A stretch of 64,000 bases of DNA. Origin: Streptomyces finlayi. Its GTDB lineage: Bacteria; Actinomycetota; Actinomycetes; Streptomycetales; Streptomycetaceae. Positions 11,268-19,755 of the stretch are shown here, piece after piece. Every line of letters starts with the position of its first letter. Within the stretch, counting starts at the first letter, position 1. Both the position numbers and the translations under genes were made by a program. The notes beneath the pieces were generated by a model that was given only the letters and a program-made list of their open reading frames with translations, was not told the origin of the DNA and did not search any database. Location of the stretch: NCBI RefSeq assembly GCF_014216315.1, contig NZ_CP045702.1:310001-374000 (forward strand), read 5' to 3'.

Positions 11268-11305
11268 CTCAGCCGAGCCGGGCCCCGGGGCCCGGCTCGG
11301 CTGAG
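11268..11305. terminator. Perfect 38-bp palindrome, likely terminator
   Basis: CTCAGCCGAGCCGGGCCCC is followed directly by its exact reverse complement, 19 bp each side with no spacer. It lies between the minus-strand VOC gene (ending at 11591) and DUF1272 (starting at 11196), so it probably ends the upstream transcript. The absence of a loop also allows a protein-binding role. Confidence 0.65.
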
Positions 11306-11590
11306 TGTGACGAGTGAGTCGCATCGCGGATCGCGCGGTGCAGAATACGCAACGCAAAGTCCGCGGGTGGAGAGAATGATCAGATTCCCCGAAGGGGTCT
11401 GTTTGACGGCGCGCACACGGGAAACCCGCACGACGTACGGCGACCGCGGCACGGGAGGAGGCCGTCACGTGTAACGGTGCACGCCAGGACTGCCCGCGCA
11501 TGCTGGGCACCGGGCTCACCTCGCTTCGAGATCTCCTCCGACCGGTACGAGTGCCCGGGTGTACGCCGAGTAACGCACCACGGGTGAGAG

Positions 11591-12010
11591 TCATGGCCCG
11601 AAGCCGGAGAGCCCCCGCGGGCGCTGCTTCGCCCCTTCGACGTCAGCGCCTGACCAGCAGAAGGGGTGCCCGGCCGGGTCGGTGAAATTGCGCCACTTCT
11701 CGCCGCCCGGCTGACAGTCCGTCCTGGTGGCGCCCAGGCCCAGGAGCACGGCCTCGGCCTCGTCGAGGTCATCCACTGCGAAGTCGAGGTGGAGTTGCTG
11801 GGGCACGGTCTGGCCCGGCCAGACCGGAGGCCGGAAGCCATCGACCCGCTGGAAGCCCGGTAGCAGGCCGTCCTCGCGGGTGAGACCGGCGAATTCGCTG
11901 TCGGATCCGGGATGGAGCGTGAACCCCGTGGCCTGCTGGTAGAACGCGGCCAGCGCCTGGGGGTCGGCGCAGTCGAGAGTGATCGCCGCAAGTCTCATCC
12001 GTGCGGGCAT
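11591..12010 (-). CDS. VOC family (glyoxalase-like) protein
   Basis: A 139-residue glyoxalase-fold protein: opening RLAAITLDCADPQALAAFYQ, central QQLHLDFAVDDLDEAEAVLL, and FTDPAGHPFCW near the end. The two His/Glu-type positions (HLDF and DPAGHPFC) are those that bind metal in active members. The ATG at 12010 follows GAGGAG. It is unrelated in sequence detail to the VOC gene at 3410. Likely a small-molecule binding or detoxifying protein in the cytoplasm; the substrate is unknown. The 285 bp downstream contain no gene I can support, only a short CCCCGAAGGGG hairpin and the palindrome. Confidence 0.87.
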   Translation of the reverse strand: MPARMRLAAITLDCADPQALAAFYQQATGFTLHPGSDSEFAGLTREDGLLPGFQRVDGFRPPVWPGQTVPQQLHLDFAVDDLDEAEAVLLGLGATRTDCQPGGEKWRNFTDPAGHPFCWSGADVEGAKQRPRGLSGFGP

Positions 12011-12275
12011 GGTGTCTCCTCGGCGAGGGTCGCGCAGGCCTGTCCGTACGCGTGAAACACGGCACGGTAGTGATCAACTGCCCGTTTCACCAACCGGTTT
12101 ACCGTGCGTGCGTAAGTGCCTGACCGGTACCGCTCGCACCATCCCCAGCCCCCTTCTCTGGATTCGATAAGTGCCACTTGGCGCATTTCGTCGTGGTTGT
12201 CATCATGGAAGGGACGCCCGCGGTGGGCGACGTGATCGACACATCACGAGATGCAGGACCGACCGAGGAGGAACA

Positions 12276-13049
12276 TTGAGTGACTTCGACGGTTCGAGCC
12301 GCCGGGAGTCAGCGGCGGCGGTAGCGCAGGTCACGAGGGAGAAAGCCGGCGAAGGCGCCGGGCTGGTGAGCGAGAAGGTGACCGAGACGGTCGGCACGGC
12401 CAAGGAACAGGCGGCCGGTGTGGCAGGCGAGGCATCTGCCAAGGCACAGGACCTCGTGGGCCAACTGCGCGACCAGCTCCAGGATCAGGCCCGGTCCCAG
12501 ACACAGAACATGGCCCGGAACGTGCGGCGGCTGTCGGACGAACTGAGCGATATGAGCGAGAACGCCGAGGACGGCTCCGCGGCCGCGGCCGCGGTGAAGA
12601 ACCTGGCGGACCGTGGCCGGCGAGTGGCCACCCACCTGGAGAGCAAGGGTCCGGAGGGCCTCGTCGGCGACCTCCAGGAGTTCGCTCGCCGCCGCCCGGG
12701 CGCGTTCCTCGCCGGAGCCGCGCTCGCCGGCTTCGCCGCCGCGAGGCTCGGTAAGGGAGCCAAGTCCGCAGGGGAGAGCGGTCCGCAGATTTCCGAGGGG
12801 ACGGAGACCGCGCGCACGGGAGACTCCGGATCCGGCGGGCACGAGCGGAGAACACCGGACGGCGAGCGTCGCGCGGACGCCCCTGGTCCCCCGTACGCCT
12901 ACGACACGGCGGATTCCGGCGACGGCTACGGATCGCCCCCCGTCACACCGTCCTACGGCGGCAGTGTGGCGGCCCCGGGACCGGGACCGGTATCCCAGTC
13001 CGACCCCAACCCCTACCCGGACCCCGACCCGGGCCCGCGGCAGCCATAA
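12276..13049 (+). CDS. Helical protein with one hydrophobic segment and Pro-rich tail, first gene of holin/DUF3618 operon
   Basis: A 257-residue protein. Residues 1-110 are an Ala/Glu/Lys/Gln-rich amphipathic region reminiscent of LEA-like or apolipoprotein-like helices (KVTETVGTAKEQAAGVAGEA). A hydrophobic stretch RPGAFLAGAALAGFAAARLG near residue 145 could be a membrane anchor. The C-terminal 90 residues are disordered, rich in Gly, Ser and Pro-Asp-Pro. The TTG at 12276 is preceded by GAGGAGGAACA. The next gene starts 13 bp after its stop. In Streptomyces this trio (this protein, holin-X, DUF3618) recurs and is thought to be envelope or stress related; the exact role is unknown. Confidence 0.75.
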   Translation: MSDFDGSSRRESAAAVAQVTREKAGEGAGLVSEKVTETVGTAKEQAAGVAGEASAKAQDLVGQLRDQLQDQARSQTQNMARNVRRLSDELSDMSENAEDGSAAAAAVKNLADRGRRVATHLESKGPEGLVGDLQEFARRRPGAFLAGAALAGFAAARLGKGAKSAGESGPQISEGTETARTGDSGSGGHERRTPDGERRADAPGPPYAYDTADSGDGYGSPPVTPSYGGSVAAPGPGPVSQSDPNPYPDPDPGPRQP

Positions 13050-13062
13050 GGGGGACTGAACC

Positions 13063-13515
13063 ATGGCCATTCACCATCCGGAGGACATCGACGTCCGGCC
13101 GGGCAGCAGGCTCACTCCCTCGACGCGGACGCCCTCGGCCGACCCTTCTGTCGGAGAGCTCGTCGGCGCGATCAGCGAGGACCTGTCACGGCTCGTCCGT
13201 GCCGAGATGGAGCTCGCGAAGACGGAGATCAAGCAGGAGACCGCCAAGGCCGGCAAGGCGGCGGGCATGCTGGGAGGTGCCGGATACGCCGGACACCTGG
13301 TGCTGCTGCTGGGCAGCCTGGCCGCGGTCTTCGGACTGGCCCATCTCGTCGACATCGCCTGGGCGGCGCTCATTGTCACCGCCTTCTGGGCGCTCGTGGG
13401 GGCGGTTCTCTTCATGCGGGGCCGCAAACAGCTGCGCGCGGTCAGGGTCACGCCCGAACGGACGGTCGAATCACTGAAGGAGGACGCGCAATGGGCGCGC
13501 AACCCGACGAGCTGA
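13063..13515 (+). CDS. Phage holin family protein (Actinobacterial holin-X, holin superfamily III)
   Basis: A 150-residue membrane protein. The N-terminal 45 residues are polar; SRLVRAEMELAKTEIKQE forms an amphipathic helix; two hydrophobic hairpin segments follow at about 70-95 and 100-120 (AALIVTAFWALVGAVLFM) ending in a charged tail. This is the pattern of PF07332 proteins, which are chromosomal in actinobacteria and not obviously lytic. It is the middle gene of the operon; its 3' end overlaps the next start by 25 bp, so expression is coupled. Function in envelope integrity is inferred. Confidence 0.85.
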   Translation: MAIHHPEDIDVRPGSRLTPSTRTPSADPSVGELVGAISEDLSRLVRAEMELAKTEIKQETAKAGKAAGMLGGAGYAGHLVLLLGSLAAVFGLAHLVDIAWAALIVTAFWALVGAVLFMRGRKQLRAVRVTPERTVESLKEDAQWARNPTS

Positions 13516-14162
13516 AGACCGAGGTGGACGACACCCGGGCCCATCTGGCACGGAACGTGGACCGCCTCGCGGACAAGGTGGCACCCCGAAGGGTCGCGCG
13601 GCGCAAGGCCGACGCCGCGCAGCACCGGCTGACCGGCCTGAAGGAGCGTGTGATGGGTGCGGCGAGCGAGACCCGGGGCGCGACGGCCGGGCGTATGCAG
13701 GACCTCACGGGCAGCGCGGGCGAGACCGCCGGACAGGCCGGTTCGACGGTCCGGCAGACGGCTGATCAGGTCGGTCAGTCCGTACGCGGCGCGCCCGACC
13801 AGGTAGCGCAGCAGACGCAGGGCAGTCCCCTCGCGGCCGGAATCATCGCCTTCGGCGCCGGGATGCTCGCTGCCGCCCTCCTTCCCGTCACAGCCGCGGA
13901 GCAACGAATCGGCAGGCAGATCAGCGAACATTCCGACGAGTTGCTCCAGCCCGTCAAGCAGTCGGTGCAGGACGTCAAGGAAGAGATGCGCGGACCGGCC
14001 ACGGAGGCCGTGGAGTCGCTGAAGGGACGCACCCGCGAGGCGGCCGAAACCGCGGGCCAGCAGGCACGGACGTCCGGGCAGGACGCTGCCGCCGGGCTGC
14101 GCGAGACCGGTCAGCAGGCGACCGAGGAGGCACGGGGCAGGACCGGCCGGACTCCGGGCTGA
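13491..14162 (+). CDS. DUF3618 domain protein
   Basis: A 223-residue protein with the DUF3618 motif at the N-terminus (DELKTEVDDTRAHLARNVD), then a long Gln/Ala/Thr/Gly amphipathic region, one hydrophobic segment (AAGIIAFGAGMLAAALLPV, residues about 108-128), and a second amphipathic tail rich in Ala, Gln and Arg. The arrangement suggests a single-pass membrane protein with helical domains on one side. It overlaps the holin gene and is followed by a hairpin at 14184. Its partner is probably the preceding holin-X protein; the molecular role is unknown. Confidence 0.85.
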   Translation: MGAQPDELKTEVDDTRAHLARNVDRLADKVAPRRVARRKADAAQHRLTGLKERVMGAASETRGATAGRMQDLTGSAGETAGQAGSTVRQTADQVGQSVRGAPDQVAQQTQGSPLAAGIIAFGAGMLAAALLPVTAAEQRIGRQISEHSDELLQPVKQSVQDVKEEMRGPATEAVESLKGRTREAAETAGQQARTSGQDAAAGLRETGQQATEEARGRTGRTPG

Positions 14163-14183
14163 CTCCCCGAGCCGGAACGGAAA

Positions 14184-14217
14184 GGCCTCCGACGCCCGTC
14201 GGGGCGGCGGGGGCCTC
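14184..14217 (+). terminator. Hairpin after DUF3618
   Basis: AGGCCTCCGACGCC pairs with GGCGGCGGGGGCCT around CGTCGG-type loop, 12 of 14 positions matched. It separates the three-gene operon from the YihY gene. Confidence 0.65.
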
Positions 14218-14268
14218 CCTGTCCCATGAGCCCGTCAGGCATGACACACCCCATGGCAGGTGAGCTGT

Positions 14269-15336
14269 ATGTCAGCGCGACAGTCCGGTAAGCCGCCCCG
14301 GTCACCGGGCGAGGTGCCCAAGGCGTCGTGGACGAAGGTGCTGAAACGCACCGTCAAGGAGTTCAAGCGGGATGAACTCACCGACAGGGCTGCCGGTCTG
14401 ACGTACTACGGCATCCTGGCCCTGTTCCCCGCCCTGCTCGTCCTCGTGGCCCTGCTGGGCATCGCGGGCGAGTCGGCCACGCGGACCGTGCTGGACAACA
14501 TTCAGAAGCTCGCCCCTGGTGCGGCGCGCGATGTGATCACGAACGCGGTGACCCAGTTGCAGTCCAGCGGGGGGACGAGTTCGGTCCTGGCGATCGTCGG
14601 TCTGCTCGGCGCCCTGTGGTCGGCTTCCGGATACGTCGCCGCGTTCATCCGCGCTTCGAACGTCGTCTACGACATTCCCGAAGGCCGGCCGGCCTGGAAA
14701 GTACTCCCCGTACGTGTCGGCCTGACGCTCGTCCTGATGATTCTGGCGTGCGTCAGTGCGCTGATCGTCGTGCTGACGGGCGGCATCGCCCGTCAGCTCG
14801 GGACGGCACTGGGCATCGGCGACACGGCTCTGACCGTCTGGTCCATCGCCAAGTGGCCCGTCCTCGTGGTGCTGGTGACCATCATGCTCGCGATCCTGTA
14901 CTGGGCCGCTCCGAACGCCAAGAACCGCGGCTTCAAGTTCGTGTCACTGGGCAGCCTGCTGGCGCTGATCATCTGGCTGCTCGCCTCTGCCGGGTTCGCC
15001 TTCTACGTGGCCAACTTCGGCTCGTACAACAAGACGTACGGCACGCTGGCCGGTGTCATCATCTTCCTCGTCTGGCTGTGGATCACGAACCTGGCGATCC
15101 TGCTGGGGCTCGAGTTCGACGCGGAGATGGCACGCGAACGAGCGGTCGTCGCCGGCCACCCCACGGACCAGGAGCCCTATGTCGAACCGCGTGACACCCG
15201 GAAATGGACGGACGAGGACCGGAGAGGCATGGGCACCGCCGAACCCCGGGAGGACGGGACAGTCCAGACAGGCAGGGCAGGGCAGACAGGCAAGGCAGGG
15301 GACACAGGCGGGGCGGACGACGCGGAACGCCCTTGA
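14269..15336 (+). CDS. YihY/BrkB family membrane protein
   Basis: A 355-residue inner-membrane protein of the YihY family (once mislabelled RNase BN). The family hallmark DRAAGLTYYGILALFPALL occurs near residue 40. About six transmembrane helices follow up to residue 295, including KNRGFKFVSLGSLLALIIWL and the final helix with WLWITNLAILLGLEFDAEM. The C-terminal 60 residues are charged and contain short QTGRAGQTGKAGDTGGA repeats. ATG 14269 was chosen because AGGTGA lies at the right distance; a GTG nine bases upstream is possible. It follows the holin/DUF3618 operon and may act with it in envelope stress, which is inference. Transport substrate unknown. Confidence 0.9.
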   Translation: MSARQSGKPPRSPGEVPKASWTKVLKRTVKEFKRDELTDRAAGLTYYGILALFPALLVLVALLGIAGESATRTVLDNIQKLAPGAARDVITNAVTQLQSSGGTSSVLAIVGLLGALWSASGYVAAFIRASNVVYDIPEGRPAWKVLPVRVGLTLVLMILACVSALIVVLTGGIARQLGTALGIGDTALTVWSIAKWPVLVVLVTIMLAILYWAAPNAKNRGFKFVSLGSLLALIIWLLASAGFAFYVANFGSYNKTYGTLAGVIIFLVWLWITNLAILLGLEFDAEMARERAVVAGHPTDQEPYVEPRDTRKWTDEDRRGMGTAEPREDGTVQTGRAGQTGKAGDTGGADDAERP

Positions 15337-15433
15337 GGGTGTGTGCCGGCTGCGTAGGAGACGTGGGGCGCCCACCGCCGTGAGAATCGGTACCGGCAGA
15401 GCGGCACGCCGTCCGCCGTGGCATCGTGGAGAC

Positions 15434-16006
15434 ATGACCATCGAGGTGCGCCCGGCATCGGAGTTCGGGGATGTCCGTACGCTGCTCGGCCCGAAGTCGC
15501 CCGCTGCCAACGTCTGCTGGTGCCTTAGCTACCGGATCCCGTCCAAGCTCAACAGCGCGCTCCGCGGCCAGGCACGAGGGGAGTACGTCGCCGAGCTGTG
15601 CCGGTCGCAGCCCCCACCGGGCGTACTCGCCTACGACGGTGGCGAGCCGGTCGGCTGGGCCGCCGTGGCACCCCGCTCGGACACGTCCTTCGCCCGCAGT
15701 CGCACGATCCCGCACATCGACGACCTGCCCGTCTGGTCACTGTGGTGCATCCGTGTACGCCCCGGTCATCGCAAGCAGGGCATCTCGCACGCCCTCATCG
15801 CAGGGGCGGTCGGCTTCGCCCGCGCCCACGGGGCACCGGCGATCGAGGCGTACCCCCTGGACAGCGGCGACGCCAAGGTCGACATGACGATGGCGTACGC
15901 CGGAATCCGGAAGAATTTCGAGCGCGCCGGATTCACCGTCGCCGCCGGCACCACCTCGGTGCTCGCAGGTCACCCGCGGGTCCTGATGCGGCTCGCTCTG
16001 CGATGA
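15434..16006 (+). CDS. GNAT family N-acetyltransferase
   Basis: A 190-residue GCN5-related acetyltransferase. The acetyl-CoA pyrophosphate loop is RVRPGHRKQGISHALI (R/Q-x-x-G-x-G/A type, near residue 115), preceded by strand LWCIRV. An N-terminal segment with CWCLSYRIP resembles the group of GNATs that modify small molecules. The ATG at 15434 follows TGGAGAC. The C-terminus ends RVLMRLALR, typical of the final strand. Stand-alone gene, convergent with the ricin-lectin gene 25 bp downstream. Substrate unknown. Confidence 0.88.
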   Translation: MTIEVRPASEFGDVRTLLGPKSPAANVCWCLSYRIPSKLNSALRGQARGEYVAELCRSQPPPGVLAYDGGEPVGWAAVAPRSDTSFARSRTIPHIDDLPVWSLWCIRVRPGHRKQGISHALIAGAVGFARAHGAPAIEAYPLDSGDAKVDMTMAYAGIRKNFERAGFTVAAGTTSVLAGHPRVLMRLALR

Positions 16007-16030
16007 CGGGCCCTGCGGATGCCACGCCGC

Positions 16031-17107
16031 TCAGCGGGCGATCGTCCACCGCTGGGCCTCCGACCCGTCACAGGTCCAGACGCCGAGCTTCTTGTAGTCC
16101 TCGTCGTAGGTGAGGCAGTCCTGATCACTGATCCTGACCTGGTACGTGTCACCTTCGACGTTGACCACCTCCCACTTCTGCAGTGAACTCCCCTTCCATG
16201 TGTTGATGTTCGCGAAGTAGGTGCTCTTGTTCTCCGTGAGGTCGGGCCCGAGTCCGTTGGTGATCCGGTAGCGCCCGCCGTCCGTCTCCGTGAGGGTCCA
16301 CTGCGAGTCGGCGGCGCCCGGCTTCCCGGCGACGACCGTCGAGCCGGACGAGCCACCGGTCGCGACGGCACCCAGGTTGTTGACGGTCCTGAGGTGCACG
16401 GGCACCCCCACCGGCGGACGGCCGGAACCGGTGGGCGCGGTCGCCGCCGTGTCGGTGCGGTAACCGGGGCGGGGCCCTGGGTTGGCGGGTACGGCCGGCG
16501 TGGCGGGCGTGTCTCCGGGGAACGGAGTCTCGCCCTTGGGCACGGCGGGGACGGTCGGCACTTCGGTGGGGCGGAAGTTCACGGTGGAACCGTTGCGGTC
16601 CCACAGGCCGTAGAAGCCCCAGTTGCCCCAGCCGCCGTCGCCCTCGTTCGTGAAACTGCCGCCGCCCGAGAAGATCCAGATCCGATAGGTCTGATCTTCG
16701 CGCGAGGTCTCGTCGTGGTACTCCACGTCCGTCTGGAACGCCACGTCCTGCAGGTTCTGCCGGTAGGGGTTGACGAACCAGGGATCACCGAAGGCGTTCT
16801 TGCCCTTGATATCGAAGATCATGATGTTGTAGTAGCCGCCGGTGTGGTTCGTCAGCATGTCGAGGAGCCCCTTGACGAAGCCCTCACGGGCCAGCCTCTT
16901 GGTCTGGCCGCTCTGCTGCGCCGCCAGGATGCACCACGTCAGGCTGCCGGTGCCGTACGAACCCGGTGCCACGGCACTGGCGGCGTTGCAGTTTTCCGTG
17001 ATGGGGTCGTACGAACCGTCCGCCATCGCGGGCTGCGCCGACCCGCCTACCGCCAGCGCGCTCACGCATACGGCAGCCAGAATCGACAGCTTGCTTCTCG
17101 AACGCAC
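16031..17107 (-). CDS. Secreted protein with C-terminal ricin-B-type lectin domain
   Basis: A 358-residue secreted protein. A Sec signal peptide (KLSILAAVCVSALAVGGSA, cleavage after QPAMA at about residue 29) is followed by an unknown domain (residues 30-185) with two Cys pairs and aromatic motifs such as HTGGYYNIMIFDIKG and GGWGNWGFYGLWD. A Pro/Thr linker leads to a beta-trefoil lectin domain from about 245 to the end, with the typical CLTYDEDYKKLGVWTCDG and QRWTI. The N-terminal region recalls toxins or phage-tail-like proteins but I do not recognise it. GTG 17107 has GGAGAACCC just upstream. Likely binds glycans outside the cell. Confidence 0.8.
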   Translation of the reverse strand: MRSRSKLSILAAVCVSALAVGGSAQPAMADGSYDPITENCNAASAVAPGSYGTGSLTWCILAAQQSGQTKRLAREGFVKGLLDMLTNHTGGYYNIMIFDIKGKNAFGDPWFVNPYRQNLQDVAFQTDVEYHDETSREDQTYRIWIFSGGGSFTNEGDGGWGNWGFYGLWDRNGSTVNFRPTEVPTVPAVPKGETPFPGDTPATPAVPANPGPRPGYRTDTAATAPTGSGRPPVGVPVHLRTVNNLGAVATGGSSGSTVVAGKPGAADSQWTLTETDGGRYRITNGLGPDLTENKSTYFANINTWKGSSLQKWEVVNVEGDTYQVRISDQDCLTYDEDYKKLGVWTCDGSEAQRWTIAR

Positions 17108-17406
17108 GGGTTCTCCTTCGAAGGGCACCGACAGGACTACGTACGCCTAGAGCGGCAGAACACCTGGCCCGATACGTCGGTTTCCGGTCAACCTCTTTTC
17201 AGCCGTGCGGCTGGGGAGCCGCACCCCCGTGGGCGCCACCGCGACGACCTCCGACGGGCGGCACGCGAAGTGCCGCATGGGCAGGGATGGCCAGGCCCGG
17301 ATGCAACTCCGGGTGACACACCGCGCTCAAGGTGCAGAGGGAGCGAGGAGCCGGCCGGCCGCCGACCTCCGCAACCGGCCGGTTCCGTGTACGACAGGAT
17401 GGCCGC

Positions 17407-18105
17407 ATGAACGCCCCCACAGAACCGCCCGCGCTGCGTCCCCTCCAGGGTGTGACCCACACCGCCGCCGCCACCCTCGTCCTCGCCGGAACGGCCTGGA
17501 CGGCCCTGGCGGTGTGGCACATCCGGCTGGCCGCGGCCGGACAGCCGGCGTCCGGACCGCCGGACCAGGGCGAAGGGCGACACCGCCCGCTGAACTCACT
17601 GGAAAACGGGTACCACCTCGTCAGCACCCTCACGGAAGTGGCGACCGCCTTGTGCGCGATCGTCTTCCTGGCCTGGCTGTGGAGCGTCCGCGACAACGCG
17701 CGCGCCCTGTCGGGGAAGCGCCCCCGCTACGCCTGGCCGTGGGTGTACGCCGGCTGGGTCATCCCCATCGCCAACCTCTGGATCCCCCGCGGGGTCATCG
17801 CGGACATCCACCGGTCGAGCGCCCCCGACACGCGTCTGCCGCGTGCCCTGAACTGGTGGTGGGGTCTCTGGCTGGTCGGCACCCTGACCGGAACGGGCCT
17901 GCTGCACGGCGATACGGCGGACAGCGTCATCGAGCGCGCGTACACGAACGTCACACCGCTGCTGTTGGTCGACGCCGCCGTCATCGGTACGGCCGTGGCC
18001 GGCACCCTCATGGTCCGCGCCGTGAGCGCCGTACAGCGCAAGCACATGCCGGAGTCCTCACGGCAGGGCGTCGAGGCCGACGCCCCCGGCGAGCGAGTGG
18101 CGTAA
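17407..18105 (+). CDS. DUF4328 membrane protein
   Basis: A 232-residue membrane protein with about four transmembrane segments: residues 18-42, 68-90 (ALCAIVFLAWLWSVRDNARA), 104-125 (YAWPWVYAGWVIPIANLWIP) and 150-175, plus a last one near 185-205. The WxYxGWxIPIxNLWxP signature marks DUF4328, a Streptomyces-rich family of unknown function. The charged C-terminus faces the cytoplasm. ATG 17407 is the family start; no strong ribosome site is visible. It converges on the pectate lyase gene across a double hairpin. Confidence 0.85.
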   Translation: MNAPTEPPALRPLQGVTHTAAATLVLAGTAWTALAVWHIRLAAAGQPASGPPDQGEGRHRPLNSLENGYHLVSTLTEVATALCAIVFLAWLWSVRDNARALSGKRPRYAWPWVYAGWVIPIANLWIPRGVIADIHRSSAPDTRLPRALNWWWGLWLVGTLTGTGLLHGDTADSVIERAYTNVTPLLLVDAAVIGTAVAGTLMVRAVSAVQRKHMPESSRQGVEADAPGERVA

Positions 18106-18133
18106 CAGGCCACCCGCCACGCCCTGCTGCGCC

Positions 18134-18193
18134 CGTTCGCCCCACCGAGAGGGCGCCGGGGCGAACGGGGGCCGTCGTGTCCGACGGCCCCCG
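18134..18193. terminator. Two overlapping hairpins between DUF4328 and pectate lyase genes
   Basis: CGGGGGCCGTCG pairs perfectly with CGACGGCCCCCG around TGTC (18166-18193); an outer pair CGTTCGCCCC / GGGGCGAACG (18134-18167) partly competes with it. Two convergent genes end on either side, so this works as a bidirectional terminator. Confidence 0.85.
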
Positions 18194-18201
18194 AGCCACT
18201 G

Positions 18202-19755
18202 TCAGGCGTAGGTCTCGAACTCGGCGACCTTCGGGGTCCCGGTCGAGCCGGTGATCTGGAACGTGACCTTGGCCAGCGAGGTCCGGGGGAAGCTGATGAC
18301 GCCTGCCCCGCTGCCGGAGGTCAGGACGGCACCGGTGTCGCCGTTGACGACCTTCCATGATCCGATGCTGCCCGTGGAGCCCGCCGCCTCCCGGATGTTG
18401 ACCGAGGACACCGCGGTGGAGGAGCCCCACTTGACCGAGACGGAACCGGTCGAGCCGGCCGGCGACCAGTAGGTGTTCATGTCACCGTCCCGCACGTTGC
18501 CGTAGCTCGTTCCGTCGGCCTTGCTGGATCCGTCGGAGCCCGCACCGATGCTGAGGTTGGCGCCCGTGGGCGGGGTGGGAGTGGTGGGTCCCGGCGTGGG
18601 TGTGGTCGGGGTGGGTGTGGGGTTGGTCGGCGTCGGGGTCGGCGTCTGCGGCGAGCAGCTGCCGTCCGATACCTTCAGCCCCTTGTCGGCCCCTGCCGTC
18701 TGGCCCACGACGGCCGGCACGCAGCTCGCGTCGTCGAGGCTGTAGGCGTAGGGGATGGCGACCGTGGTGTTGGACGTCGGGTTGGGTCCGGCCGGGTTGT
18801 TCTCGCTGCTGCGGCCGGACCAGGTCACGTTGTCGAAGGTGTTGCCGCTGACCTGCCAGTACCCGGCCGCGGTGGTGTAGAAGGTGCCCAGGACGTCCTT
18901 GGAGTCCTTGAAGTAGTTGTTGTCCACCTTGGCACGGGCCCCGGCACGGGAGTTGATGCCGGACTCGTTGAGCTTCACGTAGTAGTTGTTGTACATGTGG
19001 GCGATGCCGCCCCGCAGCAGGGGCGCGCGGGAGTCGATGTTCTCGTACAGGTTGTGGTGGTACGTGATGAAGCCGTTCGACAGCTCCGTCTCACTGGACC
19101 CGACGAGGCCGCCGCGGCCGGAGTTGCGCAGGGTGCTGTAGGACAGGGTGACGTACTGGGTGTTGTCCTTCATGTCGAAGAGACCGTCGTAGCCCTCCGA
19201 CTCCCCGCCCGACGCCTCGAGGGTGGTGTGGTCCACCCAGACGTTGCGGACGTTGCTCTCCATGCCGATGGCGTCGCCGCCGTTGGACGTGGGTGAACCG
19301 GACTTCTTGACATTCCGGACGGTCACGTTCTGAATGATGATGTTGCTCGACTCGCGGATGTGGATGCCCAGTTGGTCGAAGACCGCTCCGCTGCCGACAC
19401 CGACGATCGTGACGTTGCTGATCTGCTTGAGCTCGATGACACCGGCGGCGGTGTTACAGCTCGTGCCCGACACCTTGGTGGTGTTGCCGTGGTTGATGGT
19501 CCCCTCGACCTGGATGGTGATCGGGGTGCTGCTGCTGGCCCGGCCGCACAGAGCCGCGTGGATCGCGGTCCCCGTGGTGGCCCGCACAGTCTGCCCGCCC
19601 GCGCCGCCGGTGGTCCCGCCGTTCCCGGTCGCGTAGCCGGTGGCGCTGCCGGTCGCCGCCGACGCCTCGGGCGTCGAGAGCACCACACCGCCCACGGCCG
19701 CTACGGCCAACGTGGCCAGGGCCGCACCGAGTCGGAGTACGAATGGTCGTCTCAT
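18202..19755 (-). CDS. Secreted pectate lyase (PL1) with C-terminal carbohydrate-binding domain
   Basis: A 517-residue extracellular enzyme that cleaves polygalacturonate by beta-elimination. A signal peptide ends at about residue 33 (STPEASA-ATG). The parallel beta-helix spans about 36-350, with the PL1 signatures GGDAIGMESNVRNVWVDH (Ca-binding Asp and the VWVDH motif), GLFDMKDNT and SRAPLLRGGIAHMYNNYY with the catalytic Arg. A Pro-Thr repeat linker (TPTPTPTNPTPTPT) joins a C-terminal domain of about 120 residues (DGDMNTYWSP, SVNIREAAGSTG) like the discoidin-type modules on polysaccharide lyases. Transcribed alone; a LacI-type operator candidate lies 214 bp upstream. Confidence 0.92.
   Translation of the reverse strand: MRRPFVLRLGAALATLAVAAVGGVVLSTPEASAATGSATGYATGNGGTTGGAGGQTVRATTGTAIHAALCGRASSSTPITIQVEGTINHGNTTKVSGTSCNTAAGVIELKQISNVTIVGVGSGAVFDQLGIHIRESSNIIIQNVTVRNVKKSGSPTSNGGDAIGMESNVRNVWVDHTTLEASGGESEGYDGLFDMKDNTQYVTLSYSTLRNSGRGGLVGSSETELSNGFITYHHNLYENIDSRAPLLRGGIAHMYNNYYVKLNESGINSRAGARAKVDNNYFKDSKDVLGTFYTTAAGYWQVSGNTFDNVTWSGRSSENNPAGPNPTSNTTVAIPYAYSLDDASCVPAVVGQTAGADKGLKVSDGSCSPQTPTPTPTNPTPTPTTPTPGPTTPTPPTGANLSIGAGSDGSSKADGTSYGNVRDGDMNTYWSPAGSTGSVSVKWGSSTAVSSVNIREAAGSTGSIGSWKVVNGDTGAVLTSGSGAGVISFPRTSLAKVTFQITGSTGTPKVAEFETYA

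Noticed and set aside
11380..11991. Minus-strand frame of 203 codons overlapping the VOC gene
   Set aside because: Alternative-frame shadow of the VOC gene, which has the correct ribosome site and fold motifs.
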